This document shows, piece by piece, positions 9,553-21,783 of a stretch of DNA of 64,000 nucleotides; the first letter of the stretch is position 1; the number at the start of each line of letters is the position of its first letter. Location of the stretch: NCBI RefSeq assembly GCF_016907275.1, contig NZ_JAFBBP010000001.1, positions 5,322,001 through 5,386,000 of the forward strand. The letters run 5' to 3'. The translations under genes were made by a program, and so were the position numbers. The notes beneath the pieces are model-generated. The model was given only the letters and a program-made list of their open reading frames with translations, did no database searches and was not told the origin of the DNA. The DNA comes from Micromonospora luteifusca. GTDB lineage: Bacteria > Actinomycetota > Actinomycetes > Mycobacteriales > Micromonosporaceae.

Positions 9553-10242
9553 TCAGGACACCAATCCGGTGAGTACGGCGAACGGGACCACCAGGTACCC
9601 GGCGCAGAGCAGCACGGCGAAGATCAGCGCTGCGGTGCGCGCCCTGCGCTCGCCGCGCGGCGTCTGCTGGCCGAGGCTGCGGAACGCGCTGAACGCACCG
9701 TGGCGCAGGTGGAAGCCGACCGCGAGGATGGCGAGCGTGTAGAAGAGCGTGACGTACCAGCGCTCGGGCGCGAAGTCGGCGACGACGTTGCCGTACGGCT
9801 TGCTGGCGTTGCCGACCGGGTTCAGCGTGCCGGTGGTGAGGTCCAGGAGGTGGTAGATCACGAAGAGCAGGATGATCACTCCACCCCAGCGCATCGTGCG
9901 GGCGGCGTAGCTGCCGTTGACCTTCTTGCGGTGGGCGTACTTGACCGGGCGGGCCGCGCGGGCACGCCGGGCCAGCACGGTGGCGGCCACGATGTGGGCG
10001 ACGACTGCCACCACCAACCCGGTCCGCAGGATCCACAGGAACCAGACGCCGGGCAGCAGCGGCTTGCCGATGTCACGCAGCCAGTGCGCGTAGTGGTCGA
10101 ACGAGGTTTCCCCCGTGAACACCTTCAGGTTTCCGAGCATGTGCGCGATGAGGAACAGCGCCAGCATGATGCCCGTCACCGCCATGACGGCCTTGAGGCC
10201 GACGTTCGAGCGGATGGGCGACCGAGTTTTCGTGATTACCAC
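9553..10242 (-). CDS. sdhC: Succinate dehydrogenase cytochrome b membrane subunit
   Basis: 229 aa with about five hydrophobic helices, for example [20 protein letters not shown] and [14 protein letters not shown], carrying the conserved haem-ligand type histidines ([22 protein letters not shown]). This is the single-anchor b-type subunit that binds quinone and anchors SdhAB. I chose the GTG at 10240-10242 ([10 protein letters not shown]) over the upstream in-frame ATG near 10287 because a TAGCGT -10 box lies 7 nt before it on the minus strand (complement at 10250-10255), which predicts a leaderless mRNA. It is first in sdhCAB and divergent from the LysR gene. Confidence 0.92.
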   Translation of the reverse strand: MVITKTRSPIRSNVGLKAVMAVTGIMLALFLIAHMLGNLKVFTGETSFDHYAHWLRDIGKPLLPGVWFLWILRTGLVVAVVAHIVAATVLARRARAARPVKYAHRKKVNGSYAARTMRWGGVIILLFVIYHLLDLTTGTLNPVGNASKPYGNVVADFAPERWYVTLFYTLAILAVGFHLRHGAFSAFRSLGQQTPRGERRARTAALIFAVLLCAGYLVVPFAVLTGLVS

Positions 10243-10249
10243 AGGACCG

Positions 10250-10255
10250 ACGCTA
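10250..10255 (-). promoter_or_regulatory. -10 box of the sdhCAB promoter
   Basis: On the minus strand this reads TAGCGT, 7 nt before the sdhC GTG. The same hexamer at the same spacing precedes the dgt start, supporting a leaderless promoter. Confidence 0.6.
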
Positions 10256-10300
10256 GGAGTACTTCGATCAGTCGTCCAATGCATCAAACTCGTAGTGTTG

Positions 10301-10315
10301 ATAGCCGTAAGCTAT
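10301..10315. promoter_or_regulatory. Candidate LysR operator between sdhC and the LysR gene
   Basis: ATAGCCGTAAGCTAT has perfect 5-base inverted arms and the T-N11-A layout classic for LysR-family binding sites. It ends 4 bases before the LysR ATG in an AT-rich 77-base divergent intergenic region, so it could serve autorepression and control of sdhCAB. Binding is inferred. Confidence 0.62.
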
Positions 10316-10319
10316 TTAG

Positions 10320-11249
10320 ATGCAGCTCCATCAGCTCCGGTACTTCGTCGCGGTGGCCGAAGTACGACATTTCACCCAAGCCGCCGACCTCGTCGGCATA
10401 ACTCAGCCTTCTCTCAGTAAGCAAATTCACGCTCTGGAGGCCGACCTCGGGGCACCGCTGTTCGAGCGGCTAAGGGGCAACATCGCACTCACCGCGGCGG
10501 GCGAGGTGCTGCTGCCCTTGGCCACCCGGATCCTCGCCGACGTGGAGACCGCGACCCGCGAGGTGCAGGAATTGGTCGGGCTGCGGCGGGGGCGGGTCCG
10601 CCTCGGGGCCACCCCGAGCCTGGCGACCTCGCTCGCCCCGCCGGTGCTGCGCCGGTTCCGCGACGCGCACCCCACCGTCGACCTGCGCGTCGAGGAGAGC
10701 GGATCCCAGGACCTGGTGCGCGACCTGCTCCGCGGCGACCTCGACCTGGCTTTGATCATCATGCCGGCCCAGGGTGCCGACCCAGGTCTGCGCGTCGACC
10801 CGATCCTGCGGGAGAGCCTGGTGGTGGCCTCGGTGGGGGAGGTGCCGACCGCGTCGGCGGCGGGGGAGCTGCACATCACCGACCTGCGCGACCAGCCGAT
10901 GGTCATGTTCCGCGAGGGCTACGACCTGCGCGACGCCACGATCCAGGCGTGCCGCGAGGCGGGCTTCGAGCCGACCTTCGCGGTGGACGGCGGCGAGATG
11001 GACGCGGTGCTCAGCTTCGTCGAGGCGGGGCTCGGTATCGCGCTGGTGCCGGGCATCGTGCTGGCCCGCCGACCGGGCGTGCGGATCACCCCCCTCGCCC
11101 CGCCCGGGGTGCGGCGGACCATCGCGGTGGCGCGTCGGCGCGACGTGGTGCCGACTCATGCCGGTCGGGAACTCCGGCGGATCCTGCTCGACTACATACA
11201 GTCGGCGATCGACCGAGACGACCTACCACCGGGTGTGGATCCGCTCTGA
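10320..11249 (+). CDS. LysR-family transcriptional regulator of the sdh cluster
   Basis: 309 aa. Residues 1-60 form a LysR winged helix-turn-helix (MQLHQLRYFVAVAEVRHFTQ, then ITQPSLSKQIHALEADLG), followed by a periplasmic-binding-protein-like co-inducer domain starting RRGRVRLGATPSLATSLAPP. The sequence is close in style to OxyR/CynR-type regulators. It is divergent from sdhCAB with 77 bases between starts and a T-N11-A palindrome just before its own ATG, so it most likely senses a metabolite and controls succinate dehydrogenase. The effector is unknown. It converges on hrpA. Confidence 0.92.
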   Translation: MQLHQLRYFVAVAEVRHFTQAADLVGITQPSLSKQIHALEADLGAPLFERLRGNIALTAAGEVLLPLATRILADVETATREVQELVGLRRGRVRLGATPSLATSLAPPVLRRFRDAHPTVDLRVEESGSQDLVRDLLRGDLDLALIIMPAQGADPGLRVDPILRESLVVASVGEVPTASAAGELHITDLRDQPMVMFREGYDLRDATIQACREAGFEPTFAVDGGEMDAVLSFVEAGLGIALVPGIVLARRPGVRITPLAPPGVRRTIAVARRRDVVPTHAGRELRRILLDYIQSAIDRDDLPPGVDPL

Positions 11250-11283
11250 TCCCACTGCCCGCCGGGGCGCGGCCCGGCCCCGG

Positions 11284-15354
<4,071 letters not shown>

Positions 15355-15476
15355 GTCGTGCCCAAGGATAGGCAGCCCGGCGGCGGACCGCCCCCGGGTT
15401 ATCGCGCGGCCGGCCCTTCGACGCCCGGGCAGGGGGATCTAGAGTTGGCGGCCGACGTCGAGTGCTGGGGGCCGGG

Positions 15477-15845
15477 ATGACGATGCGGGACACCGACCGG
15501 GCGTTGGTGCAGGCCGCCACAGCGGTCTCCAAACTGCGTTGCCGCAGCCAGAGGCACACCGTCGCGTCGGCCGCCCGGACCGCCGACGGGCGGGTCTTCA
15601 CGGGCGTGAACGTCCACCACGTCGCCGGAGGTTCCTGCGCCGAACTTGTCGTGATCGGCACCGCCGCGACGCAGGGCGTGGCGGACCTGGAGACGATCGT
15701 CACGGTGACCGACCGGGGGCGCGAGGTCGCCGCGCCGTGTGACCCCTGCCAACAGGTGCTGCGGGACCACTTCCCGTCACTGCGGGTGATCGTCGGCGAG
15801 ATGGACGCCCTGCGGGTGGTCGAGATCGGGGAGTTGCCCGGCTGA
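15477..15845 (+). CDS. Cytidine deaminase-like protein
   Basis: 122 aa. Zinc-dependent deaminase fold with the motif GGSCAELVVIG (Cys-Ala-Glu) and PCDPCQQVL (PCxxC), the three-cysteine zinc site and proton-shuttle Glu of small homotetrameric cytidine deaminases. The FTGVN segment is also typical. Likely role is pyrimidine salvage (cytidine/deoxycytidine to uridine); blasticidin deaminase-like specificity cannot be excluded. ATG at 15477 was chosen because GTG at 15462 adds only five unlikely residues. The stop lies two bases from the stop of the convergent YCII gene. Confidence 0.85.
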   Translation: MTMRDTDRALVQAATAVSKLRCRSQRHTVASAARTADGRVFTGVNVHHVAGGSCAELVVIGTAATQGVADLETIVTVTDRGREVAAPCDPCQQVLRDHFPSLRVIVGEMDALRVVEIGELPG

Positions 15846-15847
15846 CG

Positions 15848-16207
15848 TCAGTCGCCGGTCGCCGCCTCCAGCATCGACGGGGGCATCGGGACACCCTCGA
15901 ACCGCACGTTGCCCTCCGGCACCATCCAGCTCATCACCTGGACGGCCAGCCGACCGGCACGCACCGCCGGGTCGTTGTGATACAGCTCGCGGGCCGCCTC
16001 CGGGTCCACCGAGAGCACCACGAAACCGCGCAGCCGCTCGTCGTCGGCACGCAGGAACGGGCCGGCCGCGAGCACGAGGCCCTGCTCCACCAGACCCGCC
16101 TGATGGGCCAGGTGGGCGTCCTGCAACCGGTCGACGGCGTCGAGCGGCAGCTCCGGGACGTCCGCCGGCCGGACCAGGAGTACGACCGTGTGCTGGTCGA
16201 AGCGCAT
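15848..16207 (-). CDS. YCII-domain protein
   Basis: 119 aa. YCII family dimeric alpha-beta barrel proteins are small cytoplasmic proteins of mostly unknown function. Marks visible are the central HLAHQAGLVEQGLVLAAGPF with the conserved His and Gly, then GFVVLSVDPEAARELYHNDP. The ATG at 16207 follows TAGGGT by 6 nt (complement 16214-16219), so it is probably leaderless. It is divergent from the iron-transport operon. Confidence 0.8.
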   Translation of the reverse strand: MRFDQHTVVLLVRPADVPELPLDAVDRLQDAHLAHQAGLVEQGLVLAAGPFLRADDERLRGFVVLSVDPEAARELYHNDPAVRAGRLAVQVMSWMVPEGNVRFEGVPMPPSMLEAATGD

Positions 16208-16308
16208 GTCCCCACCCTAGGCGCGCTGCCCGCCGCGTGCGGGCGTCCGCCCTGGTCAGCTCCTCCGGGATCGACGAGTGCAAGTTAGGCGACCCTCAGC
16301 GGGTCGGC

Positions 16309-16327
16309 TAAGGTAAGGCGAACCTAA
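16309..16327. promoter_or_regulatory. IdeR/DtxR iron box before the siderophore importer operon
   Basis: TAAGGTAAGGCGAACCTAA closely matches the 19-bp consensus TTAGGTTAGSCTAACCTAA of actinobacterial iron repressors. It is centred about 30 bases before the GTG of the first permease. Repression by Fe2+-IdeR/DmdR is therefore expected. A further inverted repeat (arms 16285-16295 and 16301-16311) touches its left edge. Confidence 0.85.
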
Positions 16328-16348
16328 GCGCGAACGTGCAGGAGACTC

Positions 16349-17395
16349 GTGACCACCCTCGCCACCCGGCCGACCCCGGCCCGCAGTCGGTCCGGCACCC
16401 GCACCGGTCGCCGGGTGGCCGTCACCGTCGGGGCCGCACTGGTGCTGCTGCTCGCCGTGCTGGCCAGCTTCGCGCTCGGCAGCCGGCAACTCGGCGTCGA
16501 CCAGGTCTGGCACGCGCTCGTCGCCCCGGACGGCGGCGATGCGAGCACCATCGTCCGCGAGCTGCGGATGCCGCGTACCGCGCTCGGTCTCGCCGTCGGT
16601 CTCGCCCTCGCCGTAGCTGGTGTGTTGTTCCAGGCGCTCACCCGCAACCCCCTCGCCGAGCCCCGCATCCTCGGCATCAGCGCAGGCGCGTCGTTCGGTG
16701 TGGTGCTCGCCATCTCCGTGTTCGGCATCGGCACGCTCGCCGGGTACGTCTGGTTCGGCATCGCCGGGGCCCTCATCGCCGGGCTGCTGGTCTTCGCCAT
16801 CGCCACCCGAGCCCGCGAGGGCGCCAGCCCGGTGACCCTCGCGCTGGTCGGCGCGGCGCTCGACGCCAGCCTGGCCTCCGGGGTGTACGCGCTGCTCAGC
16901 ATCGACGCCCGCACCTTCGAGGAGTACCGGTTCTGGGTGGTCGGCGGGCTGGCCGGCCGCGACCTGTCGGTCACCGCGCAGGTGTTGCCCTTCGTCCTCG
17001 CCGGGCTCGTGCTGGCCGCCCTGGTGGCCCGGGGCCTGGACGCGCTGGCGCTCGGCGACGACGTGGCCCGCGGCCTCGGCCACCGGATCGGCCTGGTCCG
17101 CCTCGGGGGCGGCCTCGCCGCTGTGCTGCTGACCGGTGCGGCGGTGGCGGCGGCCGGGCCGGTCGCCTTCGTCGGACTGGCCGTGCCGCACCTGGCGCGT
17201 GCCCTGGTCGGCGCGGACCACCGCTGGACCCTCGCCGTCTCCGCCCTGCTCGGACCGGCGCTCCTGCTCGGCGCCGACGTCGTCGGCCGGCTCGTCGCCC
17301 CGCCCGGCGAGATACCCGCCGGGATCGTCACCGCCCTGATCGGTGCGCCGCTGCTGGCCGTCCTCGTCCGCCGAGCCCGGGTGGTGACCGCGTGA
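16349..17395 (+). CDS. Iron-siderophore ABC transporter permease 1 (FecCD family)
   Basis: 348 aa, about nine to ten hydrophobic helices. FecCD/BtuC signatures: LRMPRTALGLAVGLALAVAG, VLFQALTRNPLAEPRILGIS with GASFGVV, and near the end PVAFVGLAVPHLARALVG and PPGEIPAGIVTALIGAPL. It forms one half of the membrane channel for ferric siderophores. The GTG start at 16349 has GGAG 4 nt before it and lies just past an iron box. Its stop overlaps the start of the second permease by 4 bases (GTGA). Confidence 0.93.
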   Translation: MTTLATRPTPARSRSGTRTGRRVAVTVGAALVLLLAVLASFALGSRQLGVDQVWHALVAPDGGDASTIVRELRMPRTALGLAVGLALAVAGVLFQALTRNPLAEPRILGISAGASFGVVLAISVFGIGTLAGYVWFGIAGALIAGLLVFAIATRAREGASPVTLALVGAALDASLASGVYALLSIDARTFEEYRFWVVGGLAGRDLSVTAQVLPFVLAGLVLAALVARGLDALALGDDVARGLGHRIGLVRLGGGLAAVLLTGAAVAAAGPVAFVGLAVPHLARALVGADHRWTLAVSALLGPALLLGADVVGRLVAPPGEIPAGIVTALIGAPLLAVLVRRARVVTA

Positions 17396-18663
17396 CCACC
17401 GCACACCGTCCCTCCGACCCGGCTGGTCCCTCCGACCCGGCTGGTCTGTCCGACGTTGCTGGTTCGTCCGGCGCGGCTGGCTTGTCCGGCGCGGCTGGCT
17501 TGTCCGGCGCTGCTGGTTCGTCCGGCGCGGCTGGCTTGTCCGGTGCTGCTGGTTCGTCGGCCTCGGTGCCTACCGCCTCGTCTGGCGGCGGCCAGGCCCC
17601 GCTGCCCGGCCAGGCCCCGCTGCCCGGCCAGGCCCCGCTGCCCGGCCGGTCGCTGCTGCGCATCGGCCCGGTCAGCCTGCTGATCCGACGCCGCGCCGTG
17701 CTGGTGGCCGCCGCGCTGACCGTGCTGCTCGTCCTGGCCGTCGTGCTCAGCCTCTCGCTGGGCACCCCGTACGTCGCTCCGGCCGACGTGCTGCGCGCCC
17801 TCTCCGGTGCCGGCACCCCGTACGACCTGGTTGTCTTTGATCTTCGGTTGCCGCGGGTCGTGTTGGCGGCGGCGGCCGGTGCGGCCTTCGGCGTGGCCGG
17901 CACGCTGATCCAGAGTGTGGCCCGCAACCCGCTCGCCAGCCCGGACGTCATCGGCATCACCCAGGGTGCCGGCCTCGCCGCCACCGTGGCCCTGACCAGC
18001 GGAATGGCCGCCGTGCTGGTGGCACCCACCGCACTGGTGGGCGGGCTGCTCGCGGCGGTGCTGCTGTTCGCCCTCGGCGCCCGGCACGGGCTGGCGGCAC
18101 AGCGGTTCGTGCTCGCCGGCGTGGCGGTCGCCTTCGCCTTCCGGGCGCTCACCGAGGTGGTCATGCTCACCGCCGACCCGATCGACGGGCTGCGTGCGCA
18201 GATCTGGCTGATCGGCACCCTGGCCGGCAAGGGCTGGACCGAGGCCGCCTGGATCGCCGGCACCCTGCTGGTGCTGCTGCCGGTGTTGGCCTGGGCCGGT
18301 TGGGCGCTGAACAGCACCGCCCTGGACGACGACACCGCCCGAGGCGTCGGGCTGCGGCCGGTGGCCCGCCGAATCGGTCTGGCCGGCACCGGCGTCCTCG
18401 TCGCCGCGATGGTCACCGCCCAGGTCGGCGCCGTCGACTTCGTGGCGCTGGTCGCCCCCCAGGTGGCCCGTCGGTTGGTACGGACCGAACGGCCACCGCT
18501 GGTCTGCTCGGCGCTGCTCGGCGCTCTGCTGCTGGTGCTCGCGGACCTGGCCGGCCGACGGCTGCTCGCACCCACCCAACTGCCCGCCGGCGTACTGACC
18601 GCCGCGATCGGCGGCCCGTACCTGATCTTCCTGCTGCTGCGCGGCCGGCGGCGGTCGTCGTGA
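17392..18663 (+). CDS. Iron-siderophore ABC transporter permease 2 with a repetitive N-terminal extension
   Basis: 423 aa from the GTG at 17392. Residues from about 90 on are a normal FecCD permease (LRLPRVVLAAAAGAAFGVAG, TLIQSVARNPLASPDVIGIT, VALVAPQVARRLV, LPAGVLTAAIGGPYLIFLLL). The first 85 or so residues are unusual: repeated SGAAG/LSGAAG units coded by near-identical 15-base repeats (about 17417-17570), then three identical QAPLPG units (18-base repeats 17593-17646). Family permeases lack such a leader. It is translationally coupled to permease 1 and forms the second half of the channel. A start further inside is possible but no alternative with a ribosome site is obvious. Confidence 0.9.
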   Translation: MTTAHRPSDPAGPSDPAGLSDVAGSSGAAGLSGAAGLSGAAGSSGAAGLSGAAGSSASVPTASSGGGQAPLPGQAPLPGQAPLPGRSLLRIGPVSLLIRRRAVLVAAALTVLLVLAVVLSLSLGTPYVAPADVLRALSGAGTPYDLVVFDLRLPRVVLAAAAGAAFGVAGTLIQSVARNPLASPDVIGITQGAGLAATVALTSGMAAVLVAPTALVGGLLAAVLLFALGARHGLAAQRFVLAGVAVAFAFRALTEVVMLTADPIDGLRAQIWLIGTLAGKGWTEAAWIAGTLLVLLPVLAWAGWALNSTALDDDTARGVGLRPVARRIGLAGTGVLVAAMVTAQVGAVDFVALVAPQVARRLVRTERPPLVCSALLGALLLVLADLAGRRLLAPTQLPAGVLTAAIGGPYLIFLLLRGRRRSS

Positions 18664-18683
18664 CGCCTTCAAGGAGTTCTGTG

Positions 18684-19634
18684 ATGCTCTCCACCCGCGA
18701 CCTGGTCGCCGGCTACGACGAGCGGACCGTGCTCGACGGTCTCGACCTGGACCTGCCGACCGACGCGTTCACCGTGATCGTCGGGCCGAACGCGTGCGGC
18801 AAGTCCACCCTGCTGCGCACGATGGCCCGGCTGCTCACCCCGCGCCGGGGCACGGTGCTGCTGGACGGCACCTCGATCCGCGACCTGCCGACCCGGGAGG
18901 TCGCCCGCCGGCTCGGCGTCCTGCCGCAGAGCCCGCTGGTGCCCGAGGGCGTCACCGTGGCAGACCTGGTCGGCCGCGGCCGGCAGCCCTACCAGCGGTG
19001 GTGGCGGCAGTGGTCATCGGAGGACGGCACGGCGGTGGACCAGGCGATGGCCCTGGCCGACGTGACCGACCTGGCCGACCGACCGGTGGACAGCCTCTCC
19101 GGCGGTCAGCGGCAGCGGGTGTGGATCGCGATGACGCTCGCCCAGGACACCGACGCCCTGCTGCTGGACGAGCCGACCACCTTCCTCGACCTGGCCCACC
19201 AGGTGGAGGTGCTGGACCTCCTGCACCGACTGCGCGTCGAGCGGGGCCGCACCGTCGTCGCCGTGCTGCACGATCTGAACCAGGCCGCCCGCTACGCCGA
19301 CCACCTGGTCGCGATGCGCGACGGTGCCGTGGTGGCCGCCGGACCACCGCGGGAGATCCTCACCGCCGACCTGGTCCGCGACGTCTTCGGACTGGCCTGC
19401 GTCGTCGTGCCCTGCCCGGTGACCGGCGCGCCGCTGGTGGTGCCCGCGTACACGGGGGGCAACTCCGCCCCGGCTGCCGCCCCGGTTGCCGTTGCTGGTG
19501 GCTCGGCTGGCGCTGGTGGCCCGGCTGCCGTGGGTGACTCCGACTCGTCGACGGCGTCCGTGCCGGACGCCCGACCCGCCACCGGTGACGCGGCCACCCC
19601 GCTCACCGGCTCGTACCCCTCGAAAGGACTCTGA
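18684..19634 (+). CDS. Iron-siderophore ABC transporter ATP-binding protein
   Basis: 316 aa. FecE/FhuC-type ATPase: Walker A GPNACGKST at about 34-42, Q-loop LPQSPLVPEG, signature LSGGQRQRVW at 138, Walker B ALLLDEPTTFLD at 158, and switch His in VLHDLNQAARYAD. The ATG at 18684 has AAGGAG 7 nt before it. After residue 250 a non-conserved Ala/Gly/Ser/Pro-rich tail of about 60 residues follows (for example APAAAPVAVAGGSAGAGG), not found in typical family members. The stop overlaps the next ATG by one base. Drives import powered by ATP on the cytoplasmic face. Confidence 0.93.
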   Translation: MLSTRDLVAGYDERTVLDGLDLDLPTDAFTVIVGPNACGKSTLLRTMARLLTPRRGTVLLDGTSIRDLPTREVARRLGVLPQSPLVPEGVTVADLVGRGRQPYQRWWRQWSSEDGTAVDQAMALADVTDLADRPVDSLSGGQRQRVWIAMTLAQDTDALLLDEPTTFLDLAHQVEVLDLLHRLRVERGRTVVAVLHDLNQAARYADHLVAMRDGAVVAAGPPREILTADLVRDVFGLACVVVPCPVTGAPLVVPAYTGGNSAPAAAPVAVAGGSAGAGGPAAVGDSDSSTASVPDARPATGDAATPLTGSYPSKGL

Positions 19635-20581
19635 TGCGTCGTCTCGTCGCCGCTCTCGCCGCGGCCGTCGCCCTCGGCGTCGGCCTCACCGCCTGCGGTG
19701 AGAGCGACCCGGTCGCCGGCTCCACCACCGGGGAGACCCGGGAGATCACCCACGCCATGGGCACCACCAAGGTCCCGGCGGAGCCCAAGCGCGTCGTCGT
19801 GCTCGACACCGACAAGATCGACACCGCGCTCTCGCTGGGCGTCACGCCCGTCGGCGCCGCCACCGCCGGTGAGGCCAAGAGCTGGCCGACCTACTTCGGC
19901 GCGGACAAGCTCGCCGGCATCAAGGAGGTCGGGGTGCTCGCCGAACCCGACCTGGAGGCGATCAACGCCCTGAAGCCGGACCTCATCCTCGGCAGCAAGT
20001 TCCGCCAGGAGAAGTTCTACGACGAGCTTGCCGCCATCGCGCCGACCGTGTTCACCGACAAGGTGGGCATCACCTGGAAGGAGAACTTCCTCCTCGACGG
20101 CAAGGCGCTCGGCCGCGAGCAGCAGGCCAAGGACCTGCTCGGCGCGTACGAGAAGCGGGCCAAGGACTTCGGCGCCACCCTCGGCGACGCCGCCGCACGC
20201 AAGGTGTCGATCGTGCGGTTCCTGCCCGGCAACATCCGGGTGTACGGCCCGGACTCCTTCTCCGGCATCGTCATCGGCGACACCGGGCTGGGTCGCCCCG
20301 AGCGGCAGCTCCTCGCCAACAAGGAGGACAAGCGCTTCGACCTGGTCAGCCCCGAGCGGATCAACGAGGTCGACGGTGACGTCATCTTCGTGACCGCGTA
20401 CGGCGACAAGGCCGCCGCCGAGCAGACCAAGGTAGCCGGCGGGACCCTCTGGAAGGGCCTCAGCGCCGTCAAGGCCGGCAAGGCGTACCCCGTTGCCGAC
20501 GAGGTCTGGATGACCGGCATCGGTGTCGGCGCCGCCAACAAGATCCTCGACGACCTGAGCAAGTACCTCCCGGCCGCCTGA
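19634..20581 (+). CDS. Iron-siderophore-binding lipoprotein
   Basis: 315 aa substrate-binding protein of the importer. The lipoprotein signal MRRLVAALAAAVALGVGLTA is followed by Cys21 (lipobox LTAC), so the mature protein should be anchored outside the membrane. TroA/FepB-fold features include PAEPKRVVVLDTDKIDTALSLG and the second-lobe start near KALGREQQAKDLLGAYEKRA, plus GDTGLGRPERQLLANKEDKR typical of hydroxamate/catecholate binders. It is fourth in the operon. No siderophore biosynthesis genes are adjacent, so the ligand may be a xenosiderophore or one made elsewhere in the genome. Confidence 0.92.
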   Translation: MRRLVAALAAAVALGVGLTACGESDPVAGSTTGETREITHAMGTTKVPAEPKRVVVLDTDKIDTALSLGVTPVGAATAGEAKSWPTYFGADKLAGIKEVGVLAEPDLEAINALKPDLILGSKFRQEKFYDELAAIAPTVFTDKVGITWKENFLLDGKALGREQQAKDLLGAYEKRAKDFGATLGDAAARKVSIVRFLPGNIRVYGPDSFSGIVIGDTGLGRPERQLLANKEDKRFDLVSPERINEVDGDVIFVTAYGDKAAAEQTKVAGGTLWKGLSAVKAGKAYPVADEVWMTGIGVGAANKILDDLSKYLPAA

Positions 20582-20629
20582 CAAGCCCCCGCCGCGCCTG
20601 CCCGCGCGCGTGCGCTGCGTGCCGGGACA

Positions 20630-20703
20630 TGATCGCGCTCGATCCAGGAAGTAGTGGCTTCCCTCGATGGGGAGGCCACTACTTCCATGTTCGAGCGCGA
20701 TCA
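20630..20703. repeat. Palindromic element, left flank of the nuclease-like gene
   Basis: Arms 20630-20662 and 20671-20703 pair at 29 of 33 positions and carry TGATCGCGCTCGA at the outer edge and AAGTAGTGG inside. The element recurs at 21784-21856 in opposite orientation. It also lies about 50 bases past the iron-importer stop and could end that transcript. Confidence 0.82.
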
Positions 20704-20782
20704 CCGACTGGGGGGCGGTCTCTGGAGCGCGATGCCGCTTGGGACGGTCGTCGCTGGAGCGCGACGGTCGCTTGAAGGGTGA

Positions 20783-21691
20783 TCATTGGCGTGAGGGCGA
20801 GTGCGATCGGGCTCGTAGGGCGGCCCTGACCTCGACGAGGAAGCCGTCGAAGTCATCCCGGAGGCGCTTGGCGGTCACGTGCAGGACGATCCACTCGCCA
20901 CCGAGCAGTCGGTTGAGCCGTCGGCGGTCCCGATGGAGTTGCTCGGGGTCGTTGTGCCAGAGCCCGTCATATTCCACCGCGACCTTGAGTTCCGGCCAGG
21001 CCAGGTCAAGCCGGGCCACGAACCGGCCCTGGTCGGCTACGACCCACTGCGTTTGGGGCCTGGGCAGGCCGGCGAGCACCAGTCGCACCCGTGTGCGGGA
21101 CTCCTGGGGTGACTCGGCGCCCGCATCGGCCAGGTCGACCGCACGGAGCAGGGACCGCCAGCCCCGCCGACCGGCCCGGCTCAACGCGTACTCGCGTAAG
21201 GCGGACACGTCGGTGTGACGGCTGGCCAGCATGGTGTCGATGACGACCACCGCTTCGACCACGTCGAGCCAACGGGCGAGATCCCAGCAGGTCCGCGCCG
21301 GGCTGGTCACCCTGAGCCCTGCCTTGTGCAGCGTGTCGCCGGCATCGACCTCCCCGTGGTGGATCCGAAGGCCGGTGGCAGGCCCGATCCGGGTGCCGCT
21401 GGAGACCAGTATGTCGACCGGGTCGCTCGGAGCGGGCGTCGTGCTGCCGTAGAACGCCGCCGCCGAGCGCCCCGCGATGGCCGCTCCGGGTGGGATCAAC
21501 CAGCGACCGACGGCGGCGCACCTGATCCTGTGTGTGATTCTGACCTGGGCATCGGCGTAGACGTCCCGGAAGAGCGGCTGCCACGCGGAGCTGCGCAGGT
21601 CGTTACGGGTCAGCAGACCGCGCGAGATGGCGATCGAGCCACGGAAGACTCGACCGCGCAACTGCGGCGGCCGTCGAGGAGCTTTCGGCAT
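20783..21691 (-). CDS. AbiEi-type / DUF559-like endonuclease-domain protein
   Basis: 302 aa. The N-terminal third (ISRGLLTRNDLRSSAWQPLFRD then VYADA) matches the winged-helix AbiEi antitoxin-like domain, the middle AGRSAAAFYG and VTSPARTCWDLARWLDVVEA are usual in this family, and the C-terminus (ARLDLAWPELKVAVEYDGLW, then IVLHVTAKRL) matches the DUF559/Vsr-like restriction nuclease fold. Such proteins are abundant, often multicopy, in actinobacteria and have no proven role; a stand-alone toxin/antitoxin or DNA repair function are guesses. The ATG at 21691 lies 7 nt after a CAGCCT box. No partner toxin gene is next to it. Two inverted palindromic elements flank it. Confidence 0.75.
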   Translation of the reverse strand: MPKAPRRPPQLRGRVFRGSIAISRGLLTRNDLRSSAWQPLFRDVYADAQVRITHRIRCAAVGRWLIPPGAAIAGRSAAAFYGSTTPAPSDPVDILVSSGTRIGPATGLRIHHGEVDAGDTLHKAGLRVTSPARTCWDLARWLDVVEAVVVIDTMLASRHTDVSALREYALSRAGRRGWRSLLRAVDLADAGAESPQESRTRVRLVLAGLPRPQTQWVVADQGRFVARLDLAWPELKVAVEYDGLWHNDPEQLHRDRRRLNRLLGGEWIVLHVTAKRLRDDFDGFLVEVRAALRARSHSPSRQ

Positions 21692-21783
21692 GCGCTCCAG
21701 GCTGACCGATCACCCCGGCGCCACGCCGCCCCTGTGGATAACCGCCGACCAGGCTGCGCCGCCGGTACACACCGTTGTCCCCA

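Noticed and set aside
16285..16311. Second full IdeR box
   Set aside because: Arms begin with TTAGG but the centre does not follow the 19-bp consensus; kept only as an adjoining inverted repeat.
17593..17646. Regular 18-bp repeats as a possible CRISPR array
   Set aside because: The units abut with no spacers and lie in frame within a permease gene.
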